Origin: Tubiluchus corallicola
Lineage: Eukaryota > Priapulida > Priapulimorpha > Priapulimorphida > Tubiluchidae
Length of the DNA stretch: 40,000 nt
Assembly: GCA_030141605.1 (NCBI GenBank)
Contig: JAQGDQ010000800.1
Coordinates: 12,501 to 52,500 of the forward strand
Direction: 5' to 3'
Positions 31,857 through 40,000 of this stretch are shown piece by piece. The number at the start of each line of letters is the position of its first letter. Position 1 is the first letter of the stretch. A program made the translations under genes and the position numbers. The notes beneath the pieces are model-generated. The model saw nothing but the letters and a program-made list of their open reading frames with translations, did not search any database and was not told the origin of the DNA.

Positions 31857-31890
31857 CTCTCTCTCCCTCTTTCTCTCTCCCCACCTCCCC
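31719..31890 (+). repeat. CT-rich (GAGA on the minus strand) tract upstream of the plexin start
   Basis: Imperfect (CT)n with CCCT and TTTCTCT interruptions, 150-320 bp upstream of the plexin ATG. A smaller CT-rich patch is at 32205-32250. As read from plexin this is GAGAG-rich sequence; whether it acts in the promoter is unknown. Confidence 0.85.
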
Positions 31891-32294
31891 TTACTTGTGT
31901 GTTGCACACGTACAAAATACTATCGAAAACAACAATGAATCTTTCTACAAATGGATTCACGGACTTGTAAAAGGAAGAACGCCAGACCGCACCAAACACA
32001 TTAGGAAGTCAAATTACAGCAAGCAAACATCAAATAACGTGCAATCACAAGACAATTCTCAGCCACTTTCTGGTAATTACTGGCCGCTGTCTTTTTGTGA
32101 ATCTCAGATTTCAAACGACAGAAAATGATGAAACAGTTAGCTAACAGAACAGAGATTAATGCAGAACCAAATAACACATACATACAGCTGGCTCTGTCGT
32201 CACCTGGTCTCTCTCCCTCTCTCCCTACCTCCCTCCCGCTTCCTCTCTCTCACAGCTATTATAAGCTCTACATTGTGAGACACTCGAGTTTCTT

Positions 32295-32630
32295 TTAAAG
32301 GAAAACCGGACGATTGTGAAAACACTAGTTCAGAATAAAGAATGCTCTAAAATATTGAAAACTACTATGGCTTTTTTAAATCAAAGCTTAGATTAAATAA
32401 TAATTACCTCGGATACTCAAATTTTGTCAACGCGCAGCTCAGAGAATCTACTAAAATTGGCAACGGCGCCTTTTTATCACATGCGTGTGACCGACAAATA
32501 GAAGACAGTACCGTGATAACCATGATCATTAACTGCAGTGTTAGTTTCTAACGTCATATGACGTACAGACCATTTTCGTGACATCACGCGTTTAAGCAGT
32601 ACTGTAGCACTTACGCAAACGTGCTTGACG
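32295..32630 (+). repeat. Dispersed repeat family Y, copy 2
   Basis: Collinear with 18153-18485. It has TAACGTCA where copy 1 has TGACGTCA, and a small insertion near 32500. Confidence 0.75.
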
Positions 32631-32639
32631 CGCAAGGGA

Positions 32640-33290
32640 AGACGTCTGCCATTGCACAAACTGTGGTTAGTTTCTGACCTAAGCAATAGCTGAGTTCGGT
32701 TGCCGTTAATTAACTTTCTAAGCTAATTATTCAAATATAAGGAACAATTGTTAACTTTTATAGGCAAGAAAATGTATATTTTGGACAGTAAATTAAAATC
32801 AGACTCACAGGGATGAGAATGACAAATTGCAAAAAACTCTGAAACAGGCCAGGGGTTTTGGGGCCACTTAGGCTGCCCCAGTCTACTCATAATACAAAAT
32901 TTCAGACTGGTATAATTCATGAACTATGTCAATACTTACACACACAGTTCTAAATACTATTACATACATAATTTACATACCTAATTTATACATGTTAAAC
33001 TACCTATTGAATTTCACTAGGCCAGCAACTTCGAATAAGTTAACACTATCTATTTTAGCACAAAATACAAATGATATAGTACATATTCTAGATACATCAA
33101 ACAGTTATTGAACCTACTCTAATTGCGACTTGTTAATATTAAAACGATTAAGCTTGCTTTTTTGAGTATGTGGTAGGCATAAATAATGAATCTATTTTTT
33201 TAATCTTAATCGATTAAAATTTTTACTATGAGGCAGCTGACTTTACAAATAAAATTGCAGCAGTACGGTAAAATCAGCAGAGAAATGCCG
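32640..33290. other. AT-rich sequence, nothing recognised
   Basis: No coding sequence or repeat confirmed; a GC-richer patch at 32845-32882 may be a repeat fragment. Confidence 0.35.
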
Positions 33291-33292
33291 TA

Positions 33293-33637
33293 GACTCATA
33301 TCTCCGTTTGCCAAACAAAAGCGGGGAGACGTCGGTCCGAATTTACCGATACTAAGCTAATACAGTAGGCCCATGTGTTAGACTCACACTAATGTAGAAT
33401 CAATCGCCTAACTGTCTCAAAAACATCTAATACGGGCCACTTCTGCCATACAAGCTACACGTGTCGTTACACGCTGCTTGGTTGCACTGACCTTATGATG
33501 TAAACAAAGTGACGGCCCGCCAACTAGTGGTCAGCTCGGGAAACAACTGACTTTGACCGCAGTACGTCGGACTTTTTAACGGTCCAGATTTTGTCCGTAT
33601 CCGTAAAAGCGAGGTCCGGCAAACCGAGATATGAGTG
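33293..33637. mobile_element. Tc1/mariner/pogo-type MITE with TA target duplication
   Basis: The left end GACTCATATCTCCGTTTGCC and the reverse complement of the right end, CACTCATATCTCGGTTTGCC, form ~20-bp inverted repeats. They are flanked by TA (33291-33292 and 33638-33639). The 345 bp interior has no transposase. Confidence 0.65.
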
Positions 33638-33639
33638 TA

Positions 33640-34738
33640 TCCAGATACCAATGCCAGTTCAACGTATAAAACAAAATGCCATGCAGTTCAACATTAACAT
33701 TATCCTGTTGTTACTATATCAAGTATGCATGTTACTACATTATTTTTATAACTAAAAATTGTTTAACATAATTAATAATATGCCAATACCATAAATGAGG
33801 GCACGGTTATAATCAAAATAAAAAATCAATAATGATTCTAGTTAAATAACCATACAAATCTATAATTAACAGGTTTATTGTCTCAGCAAGTATTGCTGTA
33901 CATTGTAAGAGTAAGAAAATTATACAGCCATTGTTTTACATGAGCCATCAAAGCATAAATTAAACACAAAGCTAATGTGGTTTCTGTTTTCTAAATTGTC
34001 TAAGCATTTCACATTTCAGGGGAAACTGATTTAGAATACATAATAATGTAAAAAAAAACCAAAAATCAACCAAAACCCTGAAAAAGGAGGAAACAGAAGG
34101 GAGGATCACTGTGAAATGGAAATAGTGGAGACAGTGAATTTTAGGTTTGTGAAAAATGACAAAAATTAATAGAGCTAGCCTCTAATATATATCATGCACT
34201 ACCATAATAAACAAAATTTCAAGTGATTTTTTAGATTCACTCATGCCACTGACTCTAATACAGACACAGCATTAGCTTTTGAAGAAAGTACTTTTTAAAT
34301 CATTTGATGTGCATAATTACATATGAATTCCAGCACTGTCATGAAGACTTAACAATACACATTTAGCCAGTTGTAAGAGATATGAAATACATGATAGTTT
34401 GTTGTAAAAGAAAAAAATGGCTAAAAATAGTTAAATGTAGCCAAAAGTACATTTAGTTGAAAGTATTTATTTGACTTCAGGCACACTGCTATACTGCACG
34501 ATACATACATGCACAAAAATACGGATGATAACTATGAAATAAATAACTCATTAAATCATTATGGGTATATTACATAATATATTGCTCGAATGAAAAAAGA
34601 TTCCTCAGTCCTTACACAACCACTATATGAGGTATAACCAGGTGCCATTACTCACATATAAGAAAGGGTTAATACTGATAAAGTTTTAATGCAAATACAA
34701 TGGTGTTATAATACACCTGGAACTGAAAACTTAAAACA
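33640..34738. other. AT-rich sequence, nothing recognised
   Basis: No coding sequence or clear repeat. Confidence 0.4.
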
Positions 34739-34739
34739 A

Positions 34740-34970
34740 AACATTGTTTTTGTGAAAAGAAGAAGCAGTGTTTTTAAACAATGTGAACATTGTTTTCGCA
34801 AAATGAAGAATCAGTGTTTTTAAACAGTGTGAACATTGTTTTCGTGAAATGAAGAATCAGTGTTTTTAAACAATGTGAACATTGTTTTCGTGAAATGAAG
34901 AATCAGTGTTTTTAAACAATGTGAACATTGTTTTCATGAAATGAAGAATCAGTGTTTTTAAACAATGTAA
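34740..34970 (+). repeat. 46-bp tandem repeat with palindromic unit junctions
   Basis: Five copies of a 46-bp unit running from AACATTGTTTTCG through AATCAGTG to TTTTTAAACAATGTG. Because each unit starts ACATTGTTT and ends AAACAATGT, each junction is a dyad with a 2-base centre. Confidence 0.9.
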
Positions 34971-35447
34971 ACAATACTGAGGAATTAGTAAGTAGGACTA
35001 TTTCTGCTATGTGCATAAACTTTGGAGAACTGCCTCGAAAACTAAAAGATTCACATTAAAGTTTTACATTAAACCCCATTTATGCGATATGAATATGTTA
35101 TATTAAACTGGAATGCAAAATGAGAGCTCCGTTCTAGTTTGCGACTGAAAAATTTCATGTCATGTCACCAAACTTATTTTACATATTAGTTTTCTATTGG
35201 AAAGATTTGATGCTAGTACATAAACTAGCACATATACAAGGCAGTTACATGATTGGTCATTTGTAAAGTTAAAGCGTTTGAAGAAGCCATTATTTATACA
35301 TACAGGCTATTCTCTTCCGACGTTTGACCCTAACACCAATATGCAAGTTAATTCTCTTATGGCACTTTAGTCTCACATTTAATTAAATTGCACCGAAAGA
35401 AATAAATTTTCTGATATGAGCAATGCCAGTTGTTCGACCATGCTCGT

Positions 35448-35650
35448 TACGGTGATGCTGTCACGTTAAGGAAGTTAATGATTATGTTTTATTTTCTGAA
35501 AATTAGCAAGTGTAGTGTACTTCCAAGAATAAAACTGATGATTCACTAACAAGCCTTTGACAGGCGTGATGGTGTCACATTAAGGAAGTTAAGGATTATG
35601 TTTTATTTCCTGAGAACTATCAAGTGCAGTGCACTTTCATGAAAAGTACA
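35448..35650 (+). repeat. Direct duplication of ~85 bp
   Basis: GTGATGCTGTCACGTTAAGG ... TTATGTTTTATTTTCTGA at 35451-35535 recurs as GTGATGGTGTCACATTAAGG ... TTATGTTTTATTTCCTGA at 35567-35650. Confidence 0.75.
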
Positions 35651-35959
35651 TCTTATGCAAATCTCCTTTCACTTATTCAGTCCCACAGTTCATAGTTTCC
35701 ATAATAATGATGTTATCGACAGGACAGGAAAGATATTTCACTGACATTTTTAATCGTGTTTCTGAGATCATGTGCCCATGTAGGACACCGATAAAATAAG
35801 CAAATGAGTTGAATAATTAGCGAAAGTTAACTTGGTAACTATACACTGTCATAAGCTTTCTTTTTGCAGCAGTTTCCTGGTGGTTCTTCTTTATCACAAG
35901 TGTTTGATATTCAAGCTTTCATGGGTATGACAGTTGTAGGATTGTCAAAGGCGTAAGTC

Positions 35960-35965
35960 TTTATT
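35960..35965 (-). terminator. Polyadenylation signal AATAAA (zinc-finger gene)
   Basis: The minus-strand AATAAA lies about 165 bp beyond the zinc-finger stop codon. Confidence 0.45.
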
Positions 35966-36130
35966 CTGCGCGAATTACTTGAAGGTTTTTGAAGATTTCC
36001 ACCGGAATGATACGTTCAATGTTAGTGAAAGCACATTCAATACATTTTTATTTTCACAAGTTATATGATCTTTTCAATCACGCATTTGAGAAACACACTT
36101 TCATTGGCAAGCCTTCCGGGCCATTACAAC

Positions 36131-37141
36131 TTACGTGTTTTCACCCGTACATATTAGTAGGTGCTTTTTTAAATCGTACTTTTGACCATAACGTCTATGA
36201 CACTTGGAACACTCGTAAGGTTTGGTGCCCGTGTGTGTTCTTATGTGAGACCTCAAATTACCCGCCTGGGTGAAACGTCTAGAGCACACGTGACACTCAA
36301 AGGGTTTCTCGCCCGTGTGAACGCGCTCGTGCATCTCCAGAGCGCCAGTAGACGGAAACGGCTTTTTGCACCACCGGCAGAGAAACACCGATCGCCGTTG
36401 TGGCCTATCCAGGATTTCCTCAACCACCTTCTTCCCCTCCTGATTGGAATGTATGCGGTAACTAAACAACTTGGGCTTCTGCACAACCTTTGGCTCTTTT
36501 GGCAGCAAAAATCTCTGTCTATTTACTGATTTGTTCCTTGGCCAGACCTGGGGTTGCTTCAGTTGCTTAGGTACGGGAGCAATTCCCGATACTGATGGCA
36601 GCTCTTGGTCGAATGAACCTACCTGTCCACCACTGTAAAGAAGCGCCTCATCAGAGACAGTGTGCGCTGGTATAACTTGGTACTGTTGACCATCAGCTTC
36701 TGCATATGGGCTTCCATCTGGTGCGTAATGAACGACCTCGTTAATTTCGGCAACACTGGAAGGAACGATTGGCTTCTGATCAGAAATTTCTTCAGAGCCG
36801 CTTATGTCAACAACGGCGATTGACAGCGGATTTTCTTCCTCCTGATCCTGAAACTTTGGTTGTGGATCAACATATTCCGCTTCCTGTTCGGCAAACGCAG
36901 CATTGCCTGTTGTAAGCTGAGCATCAGCAGATAGGGCTTGAGAGCGGGCGGCGTCACGATATACGTAGTCTCCATCGTTGTTGAGGGATGCGGTGTGGTC
37001 GTCAGCTTCCGCACCATGACTGATGAGGATCTTACAGTGCCACGTTCGGGTATGAGCAAAGAAAACGTCTTCATTAATGAAACACTCAGAACACGCGGTA
37101 CATTTATAGTAGATGATAACTTCCTCTATTTCCATGTCCAT
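36131..37141 (-). CDS. C2H2 zinc-finger protein, single open exon
   Basis: This encodes 336 residues, probably a nuclear DNA-binding regulator. An isolated C2H2 finger lies at the N-terminus (C14, C17, H30, H35). A long acidic, Gln/Pro-containing region without recognised domains follows (about 40-230), then a basic stretch. Three tandem C-terminal fingers (253-280, 281-308, 309-331) are joined by HTGEKP- and HTGTKP-type linkers. The last finger is C2HC (C311, C314, H327, C331). The ATG at 37141 is the first in frame. A perfect GTAAGT overlaps the stop codon (donor after 36135), so the coding region might continue through a further exon. No named orthologue is recognised. Confidence 0.8.
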   Translation of the reverse strand: MDMEIEEVIIYYKCTACSECFINEDVFFAHTRTWHCKILISHGAEADDHTASLNNDGDYVYRDAARSQALSADAQLTTGNAAFAEQEAEYVDPQPKFQDQEEENPLSIAVVDISGSEEISDQKPIVPSSVAEINEVVHYAPDGSPYAEADGQQYQVIPAHTVSDEALLYSGGQVGSFDQELPSVSGIAPVPKQLKQPQVWPRNKSVNRQRFLLPKEPKVVQKPKLFSYRIHSNQEGKKVVEEILDRPQRRSVFLCRWCKKPFPSTGALEMHERVHTGEKPFECHVCSRRFTQAGNLRSHIRTHTGTKPYECSKCHRRYGQKYDLKKHLLICTGENT

Positions 37142-37460
37142 TAATTATAATTATTTAATCACTGGCTTCTAAGGACGCTTCCTTTGTAAGAATGAATTTG
37201 CAGAAGACAATTTTAAAACACGTTGAAGCCCAAAGTACGGCAAATAATAAAATTCTTTTTTATGGTCACTAATGTGCAGCTGAGGCACATTGAGACACCC
37301 CAGCTGAGGGACAATATATCCGAAGAACAGACAAACAACAGTTCCAGTAGACTAACGTACGCAAGTCTAACAAACGCAAGTTTAATACACTTCCTGTGCA
37401 ACCTGTAAAGCTGAAATGAAAATCACAAACACAGTTATTACAAAAAAACTCTAGTCATAG
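37142..37460. other. Upstream flank of the zinc-finger gene, nothing specific
   Basis: Presumptive promoter region of the zinc-finger gene; no motif stands out. Confidence 0.35.
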
Positions 37461-37469
37461 ACTAGACAA

Positions 37470-37905
37470 TTGTTTAATGCTTACTGCACTACTTTTTATT
37501 ATATGTCCATTTGGAGACATTTTTATTCTTACAATCTTAGCAAACTCAAGGTTGCATATAATGTATCAACACGGAAACTGTTTAACTTTTCATATGATAC
37601 GAGCGCTAGATATATTTCTACTAGACTTAATATTATTTATTTTGATGTTATTCACAGAAAATGTGCATACAGTTTATACGTCAGGCTGAATAACAGTGAA
37701 AATTTTATATACAAGAACATTTTAAATAGTGATGCAAACTTTACTTCTGTAATTAGATGTCATTGGCGTAGTTTGTTATATCGTTAATTGTTATTTATGT
37801 TATTGTTGTGTTTCATGATTTATTGTATTATTTGTATTAATTTGTGATGTGTATATGAACTTTGTGAAGTTTGAAATAAAATATTTTAAATCTAAATCTA
37901 AATCA
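37470..37905 (+). mobile_element. LINE fragment: reverse-transcriptase C-terminus, 3' UTR and (AAATCT)n tail
   Basis: A 105-residue frame reads YCTTFYYMSIWRHFYS, LSKLKVAYNVSTRKLFNFSY, DTSARYISTRLNI and RCHWRSLLY. This is the C-terminal block shared by many LINE polyproteins (L-K-V-A-Y-N ... R-x-L-x ... S-A ... W-x-x-L-L-Y). The stop at 37785-37787 is followed by AATAAA at 37876-37881 and a TAAATCTAAATCTAAATC tail. The copy is 5'-truncated. Confidence 0.75.
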
Positions 37906-38229
37906 CGCATGTAAATTCCTGTATTGCGTATAATTATGGAGTTGTACACAGCAATGAGAGAGTTAAAGCATTCCATTCTTGATGTTGTCAAAATGCTGAA
38001 CAACCATGCATCATGACAAATTTAAGTCAAAATGGATTCTAAAAAAACTTGTGATTATTTTTACTTGGAGCTCCAAATCATCATTCTTTCATCGCCTCTC
38101 CCACAACCACGTACGATTTAATAGTATATAAATTATACAAAACACAACACATGTACATATACCAGCACCATTACCTTCACGTCATTACTTTGATTATGTT
38201 AATTAATCCGTTCTTACAAAACACTCTTC

Positions 38230-38345
38230 TAAAATGAAGTTTAAAAAATTTGTATTAAAATTTAATATGACCTACAGCTTGTCTTATTGCATACAGTGTT
38301 TGAAGAACTTGTAAATTTAAACTCCCGCAAAAATTCGCCACTGCG
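38230..38345 (+). repeat. Dispersed repeat family X, partial copy
   Basis: Shares ATGACCTACAGCTTGTCTTA-like, TTATTGCATACAGTG and GTAAATTTAAACTCCCGC with the other copies. Confidence 0.5.
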
Positions 38346-40000
38346 ATAAGAAAATTACTGCGGATTCCGCATCTGCATGTTTGCAAATCTGTTACGGTTA
38401 TCTCTGCAGTAGACTGAGAAGAGACTGAAACTCGTGGACCGATTTTAGCCAGGCCCAATCTGATACAGTATATTGCACCCATTCTAGGCGACGTAAACTT
38501 TTTGTTTTAAGCTGGAAAACACGATGCCAACCTATAAATACAACGTATAAGGCAAAATATTGGGTAATTCCCATTTCACATTACCTTGTCCGAATTGCGT
38601 CAAGGTTTCTAATATTATTAGGTTAGCGTTTTTACGTCAATTCCATTAGTTTAGAATTTTCACTAGCATCTTTTATTTGTTAGTTGGCGTTTTTACGTTG
38701 CTGCAAGGGGAATACAACTTTTAAAACTAGGTATTTTTGACTCCACTTATTTTTGCAGTAATCAACAATGGCACCAGCATTAAGTACATCTTCATATTAA
38801 AGAATTTTAAAATTTGATCTAAATTAATTTTCCGCAGATAACAACAAAACTTGAAAAAAAACCAATAATTACCTGCCGCAAGCCTTTTGCAGTAACATTA
38901 CTTTTCAATGGCAGAAATCATCTAAAATGATTGCGGTTCGCTATTTAGCTTTTCCTGTTGCGCCGTTTCAACGACTCCGGCTATATGAATGCCGAAGCTA
39001 CATGCACTAGGGCTTTGTGTTCACGAGCACCGGGCTAACAGGGCAGCTTCAGTTTCTATCATAATGATGATCCAATAAATTTTTTAATTTTCATTTGTAA
39101 GCATTATTAATTCGCTAATAGCATTGGCAATAATAACAATAATTAGCATGCCGTATTCTAATTTTAATTCTACTTATATAAATTGCAAAACTATATTATA
39201 TTACAATTACTACCATAGTCATAAAAACTAATTCAGCATGGAATTGCAAAAAACTAAAGATATTGATAGATAATTTATAGATAAAAGTACAGATAATTAT
39301 GGTGAAACTGTAAGCTAGTTATTTATCAGGTATAATCTGCCAAAATTACAGGAGAAAAGCAAATGGATATTAGTTGCTGTTAGAAGCATAATGCATCTGC
39401 TAACAATGAGACGAACAACCAAGGACAATACAACATTGCAATGAAAAACTATCCAGAAGTAGTAACCAGTCCCGTTACTAGTCAAACCCTGCATTAATTG
39501 TTTAGTGTGCAACCGGCTTGCACGTGACTTCAACTTTAACTATCACTTGAGATCCGTGTAAAATCGTGACTGTTGTAATAGGTTTGCGCCAAACTTACAA
39601 TTAAAATTATTATAGCTAAAAGTACGTGAAAAGTAAAGTTTGTTTTAAAATCGATTTATATTGTAAAGAACTGATAGTGCTAACACGCTTGGTTAACGTC
39701 GTTATCTACAATATTGTTACATAAACGTGCAGCAACAGCGAAATTCAATTATAATTATATACTGTAAAGTTACTCTTCTTGCGCCCTCCATGCCAATGCA
39801 ACGCGTACTGAGATGATATTAGGCCACACAGCATTACATCCGAGCGTATTTGTAGACGCCAGCATGCAATGGCTTCGTAACGGACGGAACCATTAAAAGC
39901 GGGAATGTTGGGGTGAAAATAAATGGTATTTAACCTGTCCTCGTTACACTGTTATTAAATACATAACACAACATAATTGTACTGGCACCAAAAATCCTGC
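38346..40000. other. AT-rich sequence to the window end, nothing recognised
   Basis: No coding sequence, RNA gene or well-defined repeat was found. Confidence 0.4.

Noticed and set aside
36182-36529. Plus-strand frame opposite the zinc fingers
   Set aside because: Shadow of the zinc-finger coding sequence.

Overview
The window is metazoan nuclear DNA, most likely from an invertebrate. It is AT-rich, repeat-rich and sparsely genic, and its coding sequence is split by GT-AG introns. No operons, bacterial signals or CRISPR array are present. I cannot name the species. The sequence suggests a bilaterian-type invertebrate: it has a plexin gene, C2H2 zinc fingers, a 5S-derived repeat, and hAT, piggyBac, Tc1/mariner and LINE debris.

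Four genes can be supported. (1) LRR gene A, plus strand, 571-9628, has three exons. It encodes a secreted or membrane-anchored leucine-rich-repeat protein made of two modules, each with a Cys-rich cap, weak LRRs and an LRRCT-like cap. (2) LRR gene B, minus strand, 14513-12103, has two exons and is a one-module paralogue lying tail-to-tail with gene A. Both genes place a phase-1 intron exactly before the LRRCT cap. (3) A plexin gene, minus strand, 31588-21665, is recognisable over five exons covering signal peptide, Sema domain and first PSI domain. The fifth exon has an apparent one-base frameshift in a G6A3 run, and I find no later plexin exons to its left. (4) A C2H2 zinc-finger protein is encoded at 37141-36131, minus strand, in one open exon.

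Mobile DNA fills most of the rest. Gene A intron 1 holds a hAT-type MITE with an 8-bp target duplication, a dispersed repeat (family X), a Tc1 remnant and a piggyBac-type MITE with TTAA ends. Gene A intron 2 holds a 22-bp minisatellite, a 5S rRNA-like sequence that looks like the head of a SINE, and a LINE 3' end whose tail runs into a (CAG)n tract. Gene B, with its intron LINE fragments, lies between two ~550-bp inverted repeats (9861-10420 and 15697-16241). The plexin introns contain a second hAT MITE with a perfect 8-bp target duplication, LINE tails and a 128-bp satellite. A mariner relic at 18.6-19.5 kb is interrupted by a Tigger/pogo-type MITE. The right end holds a 46-bp tandem repeat and a LINE reverse-transcriptase C-terminus.

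No shared pathway can be shown for the genes. The LRR pair and plexin are all cell-surface or secreted receptor-type proteins; the zinc-finger protein is presumably a nuclear DNA-binding factor. All splice sites, repeat identities and family assignments were read by eye and not confirmed by search.
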